In this document: one piece after another, positions 1-7,775 of the stretch
How positions within the stretch are numbered: position 1 is the stretch's first letter
Layout: every line of letters starts with the position of its first letter
Assembly: GCA_949101405.1 (NCBI GenBank)
Contig: CARYFM010000001.1
Location: forward strand, 1-64,000
Reading direction: 5' to 3'
DNA from: an uncultured Candidatus Saccharibacteria bacterium
GTDB lineage: Bacteria > Patescibacteriota > Saccharimonadia > Saccharimonadales > Saccharimonadaceae
DNA: 64,000 nucleotides
Notes under the pieces: model-generated
The model's database searches: none
The model's input: the letters and a program-made list of their open reading frames with translations, nothing else
Told to the model about the DNA's origin: nothing
Program-made: the position numbers and the translations under genes

Positions 1-93
1 AATGTAGATAGCTACTTAAAACTTAGAGGCTGTTCTAAGTTCGTTTATTGAACCCCGAGAAAAGATATTTGCGACACAATCCAAAAAATATGA

Positions 94-99
94 TATAAT
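94..99 (+). promoter_or_regulatory. -10 box of the tRNA-His/tRNA-Gly transcript
   Basis: TATAAT preceded by TGA gives an extended -10 (TGATATAAT) about 24 bases before tRNA-His. The best upstream match is TTGCGA at 69-74 with a long 19-base spacer, so the extended -10 probably carries most of the strength. Bases 1-90 hold no gene I can support. Confidence 0.6.
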
Positions 100-122
100 G
101 GAAACAGTATTTCCTATGTTGT

Positions 123-200
123 GGTGGGATTAGCTCAGATGGTTAGAGCGTCTGATTGTGGTCCAGAAGGTCGTCGGTTCAATTCCGATATCCCACCCCA
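123..200 (+). tRNA. tRNA-His (GTG anticodon)
   Basis: The cloverleaf has acceptor GTGGGAT pairing with ATCCCAC, a D arm with AGCTCAG, anticodon loop TTGTGGT and T loop GTTCAATTC. CCA is encoded at 198-200. The extra 5' G at 123 faces C73, the identity element of tRNA-His. The anticodon stem has one A-C mismatch at its loop end. It is co-transcribed with the tRNA-Gly that begins 20 bases later. Confidence 0.95.
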
Positions 201-220
201 GGAAATACCGCAAGTTACAT

Positions 221-295
221 GCGAGTGTAGTACAGCGGCTAGTATGCAAGTTTTCCAAACTTGAGATGAGAGTTCGATTCTCTCCACTCGCACCA
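221..295 (+). tRNA. tRNA-Gly (TCC anticodon)
   Basis: The acceptor GCGAGTG pairs with CACTCGC. The anticodon stem CAAGT/ACTTG encloses loop TTTCCAA, giving TCC. The T loop is GTTCGATTC and CCA is encoded at 293-295. It is the second gene of a two-tRNA transcript. The anticodon reads GGA/GGG, not UGA, so nothing here suggests recoding of UGA as glycine. Confidence 0.95.
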
Positions 296-299
296 AATA

Positions 300-328
300 T
301 TGACTTTTTTAGAAATGTGTGCTATAAT
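300..328 (+). promoter_or_regulatory. Consensus sigma-70 promoter P1 (recurrent type)
   Basis: TTGACT (300-305) and TATAAT (323-328) are separated by 17 bp, with TGTGC before the -10. It points into the 90-bp gap before the convergent gene that ends at 423. Nearly the same promoter occurs at 3681-3709 and 28983-29011. A 12-codon reading frame at 343-381 with an upstream GAGGA could be translated, but nothing else supports it. Confidence 0.75.
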
Positions 329-334
329 AAGAGG

Positions 335-357
335 ATAGGCTGATGAAGCCTATTTTT
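335..357 (+). terminator. Hairpin with T-run after P1 and the tRNAs
   Basis: ATAGGCT and AGCCTAT form a 7-bp stem around a 5-base loop, followed by five T. It can terminate the tRNA-His/Gly transcript. Because it starts only about 7 bases after the P1 -10 box, it also lies at the extreme 5' end of any P1 transcript, which is an odd arrangement. Confidence 0.6.
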
Positions 358-422
358 GTGGTTTTATACACCTCACAATAAGCAACAAAAAATAAATACG
401 GCACTGACTGTCTACTATCTGG

Positions 423-2012
423 CTACTGGAAGAAGCAAAGATAGGCTGCGGCACCAACTACTGCGCCAAGAATAATTGTGAATAAAATCAAGAGGAATAG
501 CGGGACTTTAGAACGGCGACTGACAGGAACAATCACTGTCGGTCGTTGTGGCAAGTCTTGACGAGCATCGGTTTTGGATTTATTTTTCTTAGCATAAATA
601 TTCTTGCGACCAGACTTACCGGATTTCTCCTCAACCATCGGGCGCTCGATTTTGGTCTGACCGTGAGCAGCATTATCAGAAAGCGGACGCTTTTCTACAT
701 TGACTGATTTGAGGAATGGAGACTGGCCTCCAAGAGCGTAACGGTTATTATCGACTGGTTTTTTCTTGGACAGAAAGCTGTAGTTTGAAGTGTTGTCGGC
801 TTTGATGTTGGGAGCAGCTTTACCATGTCCAGCAGCTACAGTTTGTGCTTTGAGGCGACCGATTGGCGCCTTGTCACCCATTGGCTCTGGCACGCGTGAA
901 GCATGATAATCCTCTACTACTCCAAGTTCAGCCAAGTCAGCGCGGTGACGAGCTAAGTTTATCTTGGGGGGAGTCGCCATTACGTAAGCATTATCAGTAG
1001 CCACACCGGTAGGAGTGGCGCTAGCGTAACCTTTGGGGGCAGAGCGGAATTTTGGCTTAGGACCAAGTGCGGTAGCCGCAGCGGCTGGCCACAGGGGTGC
1101 CGCCTTACTCTTTGATGTTCGGTGCGAACCACCATTACCACCGCCCACCATCTGAGGGTCTCGCAGTGGTCCAGTTGGGCGCGGCACTCGAGCAGGGGTG
1201 ATAGGTTTAGGTGCAGATTTAACCATTTGAGCGGGCGCTTTAGTTGGCAAGGCTTTAGAGCCTGATAAAATCTGGACTTCTAAGGCACCGTTATTATCCG
1301 TGGTACTCGGCAGAGACTTTGCGCCACTAGCTAAATGCTTGGTGTGCTGACCGGGGTTAATGGTGTTTGGCTGGATAATTTGCGCATCGCCTGGGCGGCG
1401 TGAAAGTAAACCGCTTAGTTTGCTAATTCGAGCCGAACCGCCGACTGGCCGTGCCACTTGAGCCATGCGAGCATTCGGTGGCAATACTACTGGCGCCGAC
1501 TTTGGACGAGCCAATGAACCAAGTTTGAGTGAAGTGCGAATAACTGGAATTTCTTGTTCGGAGTGGGCAGACTGAGTAGATTTTTTGTGGGCAGCCTTGG
1601 GCAAGCGTGAGGCAAGCGGATCAAAAGAGTTGGCTGGCTCGGTCTCGGTAGCTGAGGGGCGAGGCGACTTGGCGCGTTGCAACAAAGCCGCAGCAGACGT
1701 ACGCGAAGTATCGATGTTTTTCTGAATTGAACCGTGGTGCAAATTAGCTGCGGACTTGGAATTACGCCCTGTGTCCTGACTGGCGGCGGCATTCACGGCT
1801 TCTCTGGCTGATGGAGCTAGAATTGGCTCCATCTGCTGGGCTTGCTCAGCATACATAGCGTTGATAGCGTCTTTAGCAGACGTAACGGGCGCAGGGGAGG
1901 GTTTTTCTGAAGTTTCTATCTTGGTGGTCTTATTAGTTTTATTGGCGACAAAATCCATCTGGCGGTGCATAATACCGTTCTGCCCAGATTGTTTTTGCGC
2001 GCCCTGTTCCAT
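423..2012 (-). CDS. Tail-anchored Ala/Pro/Lys-rich protein of unknown function
   Basis: The protein has 529 residues. About 490 of them are low-complexity, rich in Ala, Pro, Ser and Lys, with many scattered basic residues and no recognisable fold. The final ~28 residues are hydrophobic (VPLFLLILFTIILGAVVGAA core), flanked by Arg/Lys on the inner side and with almost nothing after them. This is the layout of a C-terminal membrane anchor with a large disordered cytoplasmic part. The start ATG overlaps the tpiA stop by one base (TAATG), so translation is probably coupled and the gene depends on the tpiA promoter. No family is recognised. The basic disordered body could bind nucleic acid or anionic wall or membrane components, but that is a guess. 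Confidence 0.75.
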   Translation of the reverse strand: MEQGAQKQSGQNGIMHRQMDFVANKTNKTTKIETSEKPSPAPVTSAKDAINAMYAEQAQQMEPILAPSAREAVNAAASQDTGRNSKSAANLHHGSIQKNIDTSRTSAAALLQRAKSPRPSATETEPANSFDPLASRLPKAAHKKSTQSAHSEQEIPVIRTSLKLGSLARPKSAPVVLPPNARMAQVARPVGGSARISKLSGLLSRRPGDAQIIQPNTINPGQHTKHLASGAKSLPSTTDNNGALEVQILSGSKALPTKAPAQMVKSAPKPITPARVPRPTGPLRDPQMVGGGNGGSHRTSKSKAAPLWPAAAATALGPKPKFRSAPKGYASATPTGVATDNAYVMATPPKINLARHRADLAELGVVEDYHASRVPEPMGDKAPIGRLKAQTVAAGHGKAAPNIKADNTSNYSFLSKKKPVDNNRYALGGQSPFLKSVNVEKRPLSDNAAHGQTKIERPMVEEKSGKSGRKNIYAKKNKSKTDARQDLPQRPTVIVPVSRRSKVPLFLLILFTIILGAVVGAAAYLCFFQ

Positions 2013-2782
2013 TAATCCTGTACTTTCTTAGCGGTTTCGATAATTTCTGCAAATTGATCTGCCACCAGGCTAGCACCGCCCACCAACAAACCATTAATAC
2101 CAGGTACAGTGAGATAAGCACCAGCATTAGATGGGTTGACGCTACCACCATAGAGAACTGGAATATTTTCACCTGCTTCTTTGCCATAAGTCTCGGTAAG
2201 CGTGCGACGAATAAATTTGGCGATATCTGCGATTTCGTCGGGAGAAGCCAAATGAGCGCCAGTCGTGGTACTGATAGCCCAAATTGGCTCATAAGCAATA
2301 ATAACTTTAGAAATATCCTCGGTCGACACTTCAGACAGCCCACCCAAAAGCTGGTCGCGCACTACATCATGGGTTTCACCAAAAGTATGCTCGGTCTCGG
2401 TCTCACCAATACAAAGGATAGGGGTGATTTGGTTGCGCAAAGCTGCTGCTACCGAGGCGCGGATGTCTTTGTCGCTAGCATGAAAGAGCTGACGACGCTC
2501 AGAATGTCCAATAATGCAATAATCAACTAAGCCACGCAGCTGTGTAAAAGAAACTTCTCCAGTATAAGCGCCAAAATCATGTGGATTGGCAGATTGTGCT
2601 GCTAGGCGTAATTTTTTACGGTCAACCTGCAAAGATAAAGGTTGCAGAGCCACCAAAGATGGTGCAACAATTACCTCCACACTCCGGAAAGCCCGGATTT
2701 TTTGTTGCAGTTTATGAAGATAGACGGAAGACTCCCCGACCGAAAAGTTCATCTTCCAATTGCCCACGATATATGATTTCAT
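2012..2782 (-). CDS. tpiA: Triosephosphate isomerase
   Basis: The enzyme interconverts dihydroxyacetone phosphate and glyceraldehyde-3-phosphate in glycolysis and in the lower part of the phosphoketolase route. At 256 residues it has the usual length. The active-site set is complete: Lys10 in NWKMN, His93 in IIGHSERR, Glu165 in AYEPIWAI, and the phosphate-gripping YGGSVNP near residue 212. The ATG lies 6 bases after a TATAAT box (2789-2794, minus strand) with no Shine-Dalgarno sequence, so the mRNA is likely leaderless. It is first in a two-gene unit with the tail-anchored protein. The phosphoketolase cistrons elsewhere in the window produce glyceraldehyde-3-phosphate, which this enzyme can handle. 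Confidence 0.97.
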   Translation of the reverse strand: MKSYIVGNWKMNFSVGESSVYLHKLQQKIRAFRSVEVIVAPSLVALQPLSLQVDRKKLRLAAQSANPHDFGAYTGEVSFTQLRGLVDYCIIGHSERRQLFHASDKDIRASVAAALRNQITPILCIGETETEHTFGETHDVVRDQLLGGLSEVSTEDISKVIIAYEPIWAISTTTGAHLASPDEIADIAKFIRRTLTETYGKEAGENIPVLYGGSVNPSNAGAYLTVPGINGLLVGGASLVADQFAEIIETAKKVQD

Positions 2783-2857
2783 AAGTCAATTATAGCACAT
2801 TCTGGTACTCTTTTACCATTTCCCTATGCGTGTTTGCAGAGGAGTAGCGGCGACTTT

Positions 2858-3631
2858 CTATGCGGTGACGCCAAGAATCCCACGTAAAGCGTAGACAGTA
2901 TCTTCGTGGGAACGCACGGTAATAGTATCAACCCCCATTTGCACTACCGGATAATCGTTACCACCAGGCTGAGTCATATCGCCAAAATACAAAACCTCGG
3001 ATTTATCAACTTTTAACTCCTCCAAGAGGTGTTTCATGCCAAATTCTTTGTTCATGCCGGGTGCAGCTACGTTGATGGATGTGGTACCACCGATTTCATA
3101 GAGAAATCCTGGTAGGAGTTTCTGACATTCGTCGACAATCGCTTGGCGTTTTTTGCAGTCTGGGTCCCAATCGTATTTCTCAGAAGTGCCCATGGCTTGA
3201 CCAAGTGCCGAAAAAGTGACCTGAGAAAGGCGGTTTTCGATAATTTGGTCGCCTGGCAATAAATTATCAGCCTCCCAATAGCCAAGTTTCTTGGCTGCTT
3301 GCTCTAATACTGTTGTGATTTTTACAACATCTTCTTCTTTGAGTGGGTAATTGTAGACTTGTGTCCAATCGTGATTATCCAAATCATAGCGGTAATATTG
3401 CGTACCTTGCGCTACAAAAAGATGCAAATGAATAAGTTGCTCCTCGGTAACGTTAGCTTTCTCGAGTTCATCTACAATTTGGATGATAAATTGTTCAAAC
3501 TTTTGGCCTGAAATCGGACAGATTTCGTAAAAATCAAGACATTTCACTAGGAGTTCGGCAATTTCTGGTGGGATTGGGGTTTTGGCAATGTTGAGAGTTT
3601 GGTCGATATCAAATGCTAATACTTTTTTCAT
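2858..3631 (-). CDS. Phosphomannomutase-like HAD-IIB phosphatase
   Basis: The protein has 257 residues from MKKVLAFDIDQTL. The reading frame is open further upstream, but this ATG lies exactly 6 bases after a TATACT -10 box (3638-3643, minus) and the HAD motif begins right there. The DxD nucleophile motif (DIDQT) is at residues 8-12, and the acidic loop FGDMTQPGGNDYPV near the C terminus is the metal-binding HAD motif as seen in eukaryotic-type phosphomannomutases and Cof-type phosphatases. The length matches the short PMM family. A role in mannose-1-phosphate/mannose-6-phosphate interconversion for glycan precursors is plausible, but simple sugar-phosphate phosphatase activity cannot be excluded. 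It is monocistronic and divergent from the next gene. Confidence 0.8.
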   Translation of the reverse strand: MKKVLAFDIDQTLNIAKTPIPPEIAELLVKCLDFYEICPISGQKFEQFIIQIVDELEKANVTEEQLIHLHLFVAQGTQYYRYDLDNHDWTQVYNYPLKEEDVVKITTVLEQAAKKLGYWEADNLLPGDQIIENRLSQVTFSALGQAMGTSEKYDWDPDCKKRQAIVDECQKLLPGFLYEIGGTTSINVAAPGMNKEFGMKHLLEELKVDKSEVLYFGDMTQPGGNDYPVVQMGVDTITVRSHEDTVYALRGILGVTA

Positions 3632-3680
3632 AGTATGAGTATAACATGATTTGATCATAATGGATTTAATAGCCTTTCTA

Positions 3681-3709
3681 TTGACATTTTTGGTTATGTG
3701 TGCTATAAT
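3681..3709 (+). promoter_or_regulatory. Consensus promoter P2 (recurrent type)
   Basis: TTGACA (3681-3686), a 17-bp spacer ending TGTGC, and TATAAT (3704-3709). The flanking bases match P1 and P3 closely. The predicted TSS is near 3716, where a 12-codon frame (ATG 3716, stop 3752-3754) could serve as a leader peptide. GGGGTA/TACCCC (3718-3741) can form a hairpin. Since the TSS lies inside the longest reading frame of the next gene, that gene must start downstream of it. Confidence 0.75.
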
Positions 3710-3722
3710 TAAAGTATGGGGT

Positions 3723-4322
3723 ATGTTTGGTGTTTTACCCCTGCATCTAGTTAAAAAGGAGGTGATTGTCATTAGTAGACAATCAAAGTTGTTGTATGAG
3801 TCGGCTAATATTTTATGCTGGTTCCGAATTGTCGTAAGCCTAAGCTTAGCCATGATAACGGAAAAACATGTAATATGGGCTATCTTGTTTACGCTGGCGT
3901 TTTTAAGTGACGCCGTAGACGGGTGGTGCTATCGCAAGTTTGCAAGCGATCAGCCATATCGACATTGGTTCAACCGCTTGCCGATTACAATGGATCCGTT
4001 GGCGGATTTTTGTCTCGTAATCGGCGGAATTATCCATGTTATGGATAATAAACCCATGGGTTTATTAGTTGTGACGATAGTGACGATAATAGACTTGATT
4101 TGGCAATGGCTAGGAAAGCGCTCCACGGATCGTGTATTCACTATATCAATGACAACCTTGACATATGTTTGGTTTGTTTTGATGGTGTTAACAGTGGCTG
4201 GAGTGTGGCGGTGCAACTTTGAGCCATATTGGCTCGTTGGATTTATTGTAACTGTAGTGATATTTTATATTGTCTGGTTTAAAACGCGAATAAAGAGCCG
4301 GGCAATTCGCAGAAGGGGGTAG
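3723..4322 (+). CDS. CDP-alcohol phosphatidyltransferase-like membrane protein
   Basis: This is a hydrophobic protein with about five membrane segments. DAVDGWCYRK followed about 20 residues later by MDPLADF resembles the CDP-alcohol phosphotransferase signature (DG..AR....G...D...D), which would make a phospholipid head-group or related transfer at the membrane. The signature is imperfect: AR is replaced by YRK and the central glycine is not obvious, so activity is uncertain. The start is uncertain. Promoter P2 excludes the frame's first ATG at 3651. ATG 3723 is the first possible codon after the TSS, but the only strong Shine-Dalgarno (AAGGAGGTGAT, 3756-3766) points to an ATT codon at 3771 or to TTG a little later. 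It is followed after 4 bases by the next gene. Confidence 0.6.
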   Translation: MFGVLPLHLVKKEVIVISRQSKLLYESANILCWFRIVVSLSLAMITEKHVIWAILFTLAFLSDAVDGWCYRKFASDQPYRHWFNRLPITMDPLADFCLVIGGIIHVMDNKPMGLLVVTIVTIIDLIWQWLGKRSTDRVFTISMTTLTYVWFVLMVLTVAGVWRCNFEPYWLVGFIVTVVIFYIVWFKTRIKSRAIRRRG

Positions 4323-4326
4323 GAAA

Positions 4327-5100
4327 ATGAGCATACGCACAAAAGTTATTCTGGGAGCAATACTGTTAAATGCAATTACTTTTACGCTGACGAGGATATG
4401 GTGGGCTCTGCACGGTGAACTTGCAGCAACTTTGGAAACCCACATTGAGAATCCAGAGGATAAGACTATGACTTATCTGATCGCTGGCAATTTGAATCAA
4501 GCGGACACGGCTTTTGATTTTATGAAGTCGGAGTTTGGGGAGAATTATACCTTTGTGCAATTTAGCACCAAGGGCTGGAGCCCTAAGGCAACAGCAAAAT
4601 TGATTGCACAGGATATAAAAGAACATAGTTACGAAGCCAGAGTTTTTACAATCTCCTTAGGAGATCATGTGGCAAGGTATCTCGAACGCGACCTTGGCAG
4701 CACAATTAAAGTCTACGCAATCAACCCGTGTCCAACTCGTGAAGCCCTCCAGTCTCCATTGGGGGCAGTATTAAAGTTTGCTTCACCAGTAGCAGAATTG
4801 GCTTGCCATGCATGTGGGTGGGCGAGCTATTTGCCGGTTGTGCCAAGTTGGGGCGGACAATATTCTCCAATCTTACTGATTGATCAGTATTGGAGCATCT
4901 GTTATGACTCTCCTCCGCTGGTGACTAGCAATACTTATGGGCTGGTCTGCAGCGAGTACGACACCCTGCTGGATAATAACGTGCTGGAGTACTTTTATCT
5001 TGACGCTGATATTGAATATATCGACTGCGGTCACTCCGATGTCGTGAACAGCGCAGAAAAGTATTATAACGCCATATGTAATTTATTGGAAAATGAATAA
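4327..5100 (+). CDS. Membrane-anchored alpha/beta-hydrolase-like protein
   Basis: The protein has 257 residues with an N-terminal hydrophobic segment (about 6-25), then an alternating alpha/beta region. TYLIAGN, an elbow-like FTISLGDHVARYL near residue 110 and a late GHSDVVNSAEKYY give the feel of an alpha/beta hydrolase. The usual GxSxG nucleophile elbow is replaced by SLGDH, and the late His is the only clear catalytic candidate. It may therefore be an inactive relative or a different fold. It starts with ATG after GGGGGTAGGAAA, 4 bases downstream of the CDP-alcohol-transferase-like gene, so the two are co-translated. A strong terminator follows. Confidence 0.65.
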   Translation: MSIRTKVILGAILLNAITFTLTRIWWALHGELAATLETHIENPEDKTMTYLIAGNLNQADTAFDFMKSEFGENYTFVQFSTKGWSPKATAKLIAQDIKEHSYEARVFTISLGDHVARYLERDLGSTIKVYAINPCPTREALQSPLGAVLKFASPVAELACHACGWASYLPVVPSWGGQYSPILLIDQYWSICYDSPPLVTSNTYGLVCSEYDTLLDNNVLEYFYLDADIEYIDCGHSDVVNSAEKYYNAICNLLENE

Positions 5101-5123
5101 AGTGCCCCTTCGGGGGCATTTTT
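5100..5123 (+). terminator. Rho-independent terminator
   Basis: TGCCCC-TTCG-GGGGCA followed by five T. The UUCG-type tetraloop on a GC stem is a textbook intrinsic terminator for the two-gene transcript ending at 5100. Confidence 0.92.
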
Positions 5124-5147
5124 CATGAATTATGATATAATCATTCT

Positions 5148-6359
5148 ATGAATTTATCGGAAGAACTAATCTGGCGCGGTTTCTGCGCCGAAACTACCAT
5201 CAAAGATGCAACAGAACTAGATAACCGAGCAAACAAGAAATTTTATTGGGGTGCCGACCCGTCGGCTGATTCCCTAACGATTGGTAACCTGGCGGCAGCC
5301 ATGATGTGCGCTTGTTTTGTGCGACATGGCTATCAGCCATATCTGTTGGTGGGCGGTGCCACGGGGCAGATTGGCGACCCAAAAGATAACGGTGAGCGCG
5401 ACTTGAAGCCGCTGGAAGAAGTGGAGCACAATAAGGCTTGCATTGGCGCGCAGATGCGCAAGATTGTGCAGAGTGACGAGCTGGTGATGGTGGACAACTA
5501 TGACTGGTTCAAGGATATGAACTATCTGACGTTTTTGCGCGAAGTTGGTAAGGCGTTCTCGATGACACAGCTCCTTGATCGTCAGTTTGTGCAGAACCGG
5601 ATTGGCGAAGGTGGTAGTGGAATTTCTTATGCTGAATTTTCTTATACTTTGATTCAGGGATATGACTTTTTGCATCTTTTCCGCGAATATGGCGTAGATT
5701 TGCAACTATGTGGGGCAGACCAATTCGGTAACTGTTCCAGTGGTATCCATTTGATTAAGCGCCTAGAGGGGGCAACTGCCGATGCTTGGAGCACACCACT
5801 AATTATTGACCCAGTTACTGGGCGAAAATTCGGTAAGTCAGAGGGCAATGCAGTCTGGCTTTCGTCAGGAAGGACTTCAATTTTCGATTTTTACCAGTTC
5901 TGGATTAACCAGCCAGATAGTGCAGTGGAATATTTGTTGAAGATTTACACGTTGCTAGAAAGACCAGAAGTGGCAGAGATTTTGCGCCAGCAGGTTGAAC
6001 ATCCAGAGCAACGAGTGGCACAAAAGGCACTGGCAAAGGGTGTGACAGAAGTAGTACATGGCAAAGCTGCGGCAGAGGCGGTGATTGCGCTGAGCGAGCG
6101 GCTGTTTACGGAAGATTTATCGAGTTTGTCTGGTGAAGAAATTGCGGAACTTGGTGAATATTTAGCCAAGGGGCAGATGGGCTCGCAGTTGTTTGATATT
6201 TTGGTGAAAACTGGTCTCGCGAGCAGCAAAACCGAAGCGCGCAAGTTGACTACCGCTGGAGCAATCACTGTAAATGGCACAAAAGTGGCTGAAGACGTGT
6301 CAGTGGATCAAATTGCGATCGTGAAGCGGGGCAAGAATAAGTTTGCCGTAGTGATGTAG
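5148..6359 (+). CDS. tyrS: Tyrosyl-tRNA synthetase
   Basis: This class I synthetase charges tRNA-Tyr. At 403 residues it has the normal length, with a Rossmann catalytic domain, KFGKSEG (the KMSKS-loop equivalent) near residue 228, an anticodon-binding helical part and a C-terminal S4 RNA-binding domain (about 345-403). The tyrosine-pocket segments YTLIQGYDF and CGADQFGN are intact. The HIGH signature reads TIGN (in ADSLTIGNL), so both histidines are substituted; the Asn is a known natural variant, the Thr is less usual. ATG lies 6 bases after TATAAT (5136-5141), just past the preceding terminator, so the gene is transcribed alone and leaderless. Confidence 0.96.
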   Translation: MNLSEELIWRGFCAETTIKDATELDNRANKKFYWGADPSADSLTIGNLAAAMMCACFVRHGYQPYLLVGGATGQIGDPKDNGERDLKPLEEVEHNKACIGAQMRKIVQSDELVMVDNYDWFKDMNYLTFLREVGKAFSMTQLLDRQFVQNRIGEGGSGISYAEFSYTLIQGYDFLHLFREYGVDLQLCGADQFGNCSSGIHLIKRLEGATADAWSTPLIIDPVTGRKFGKSEGNAVWLSSGRTSIFDFYQFWINQPDSAVEYLLKIYTLLERPEVAEILRQQVEHPEQRVAQKALAKGVTEVVHGKAAAEAVIALSERLFTEDLSSLSGEEIAELGEYLAKGQMGSQLFDILVKTGLASSKTEARKLTTAGAITVNGTKVAEDVSVDQIAIVKRGKNKFAVVM

Positions 6360-6369
6360 AAATCTTGGC

Positions 6370-6407
6370 AGCAGAAAACCCGCTCAGTATCCTGGGTGGG
6401 TTTTGCT
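6370..6407 (+). terminator. Probable terminator of tyrS
   Basis: AGCAGAAAACCC pairs imperfectly with GGGTTTTGCT across a 16-base loop, ending in T-rich sequence. It lies between the convergent tyrS and the JAMM-like gene, so it may act in both directions. Confidence 0.55.
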
Positions 6408-6459
6408 TGTGGTTATAGACGTGAAATGAACTGAAGAAATGAAATAACACTGCAAAATA

Positions 6460-7440
6460 TTACATGGGTGTATCAATATAGCCCGAAACGATCTCATTAG
6501 CTAATGAGTCTTCTGTGATGATGTTATCTTGCTGACCGCCAGCGGTTTGAGTGTTACCATGAAAGCATGGGTCGTCTGCTGCGCTATTGTATCGGGCAAC
6601 AGCTGAGGCCGAAGCCTGAGGCTTAGCAAAACAGAACATCATTAAAATTACACACGCCATCACGCCAACTGGAATAATTTTTCTTGTTGGAGTTTGGTTG
6701 ATGCGTTCTACTTTGAACCTGAGGCCAAACTTTTTTGCTGTTCTACGTACTACCACTATTGACCAGAGCCGATCCGAAAACGCTGAAAGCCAAATACACT
6801 GAGTATACATTTTTGCCGCATATGACTTTGCATCGTCCTGTAAAGTTTCATACTTATCTCCTACTTTCTCCATGGTATAGTTGTAATCTTTTGTCACAAC
6901 TAGGGTTTTCCGGATGAAGTCTTTCTGCAGGAAAGCTTTAAAGTCTTGAGCTGAGAATGCTACGTTAGAACAACCAGGATGGTTGTGAACTTTTATGATT
7001 TCATCCCCTCGGTAGCATATATTACGCCAATCTTCCGCAGTGATACTGCACTCATGAGGTGATAGAAGTGTGCCTTCGGCTAATTTTCTTCCTTCAAGGT
7101 CGAAGCACGCAGTGTACTCTAACTCATTGTTCCTGATATTCTCCATAACTTCCTGAATATTGCTACCATGATTTGAAGCAACAGGCTCATGATTAGGTCT
7201 AGAATCTTGCGTTTCAGTTACTTCTTTGGGCATATCAGAACATCCAATGATTGCCATGAATACTGCTAACAACCCTAAATAAACCAGCCCAATCATGAGA
7301 ATAAGAAGTGCCTCAACAAGTATCAAGCGCACATGAAGCTGATAATGGATAAAATTAGCCGTCACATACATAAGCGGTATAATGCCAATAATCCCAATGT
7401 AGCATAACAATACTAGAACAGATTTAATTTTTACCTTCAT
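6460..7440 (-). CDS. Membrane protein with a JAMM/RadC-like metal-binding domain
   Basis: The protein has 326 residues. Two N-terminal membrane segments (about 7-28 and 38-65) are followed by a soluble domain (about 95-250) and a third hydrophobic segment near 272-292. Within the domain, H152-N-H-P followed by S163 and D166 matches the JAMM/MPN+ zinc motif (HxHP...SxxD) as in RadC-type proteins, with one extra residue in the spacer. Glu147 or another upstream Glu could complete the site. JAMM enzymes cleave isopeptide or peptide bonds, and RadC-like members are often of unknown role. ATG follows TAGGGGGT and a 125-base leader with hairpins. The gene stands alone. An exact family is not recognised. 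Confidence 0.7.
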   Translation of the reverse strand: MKVKIKSVLVLLCYIGIIGIIPLMYVTANFIHYQLHVRLILVEALLILMIGLVYLGLLAVFMAIIGCSDMPKEVTETQDSRPNHEPVASNHGSNIQEVMENIRNNELEYTACFDLEGRKLAEGTLLSPHECSITAEDWRNICYRGDEIIKVHNHPGCSNVAFSAQDFKAFLQKDFIRKTLVVTKDYNYTMEKVGDKYETLQDDAKSYAAKMYTQCIWLSAFSDRLWSIVVVRRTAKKFGLRFKVERINQTPTRKIIPVGVMACVILMMFCFAKPQASASAVARYNSAADDPCFHGNTQTAGGQQDNIITEDSLANEIVSGYIDTPM

Positions 7441-7567
7441 AACTTTTACCCCCTATTTTCTTGAAGATCACGTCGTAAACTTTTAATGTACTTCAGAGGC
7501 GTATCCTAAGACGCCTCTTTTTGATTATCAAAAAGCTTTGCGGCGCGTGAATACACCTTATGTTTTC

Positions 7568-7596
7568 ATTGTAGCACAGAATTGTAAAATTGTCAA
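7568..7596 (-). promoter_or_regulatory. Promoter and structured leader of the JAMM-like gene
   Basis: On the minus strand TTGACA (7591-7596) and TACAAT (7568-7573) are 17 bp apart with TGTGC before the -10, resembling P1-P3. The leader of about 120 bases to ATG 7440 contains a perfect 8-bp hairpin (AGAGGCGT/ACGCCTCT) and an AAGCTTTTTG/CAAAAAG-type hairpin. Such a long leader is unusual in this window, where most starts are leaderless, and may regulate translation. Confidence 0.65.
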
Positions 7597-7775
7597 TAGT
7601 GTTTGTGGTAAAAGTGGGGTTTGGCAAGAAAATTGGCATTATAGCACGATTTTGTCAAAAGATACAAGCGCAAGTTTGATGAAACGAGAAAGAAACCCCG
7701 TAATAAAGTGACAGCAAAATGACAATTCCCCGCTAGGTATGGTAGATTTTATGGTGTTTGTGGTATAATTAATAC

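Noticed and set aside
221..295. Possible alternative genetic code (UGA = Gly) as in some CPR lineages.
   Set aside because: The tRNA-Gly has anticodon TCC, and TGA serves as a true stop in ATGA overlaps (for example 12682-12685, 18126-18129, 20744-20747).
158..343. An open frame across tRNA-His and tRNA-Gly.
   Set aside because: It is a translation of tRNA genes.
343..381. A 12-codon frame after promoter P1.
   Set aside because: Too short to support as a gene; the hairpin and T-run there look like a terminator. Mentioned only as part of the recurrent unit.
3651..3722. An upstream start for the CDP-alcohol-transferase-like gene.
   Set aside because: The promoter P2 (-35 and -10) lies inside this segment, so the mRNA starts downstream.
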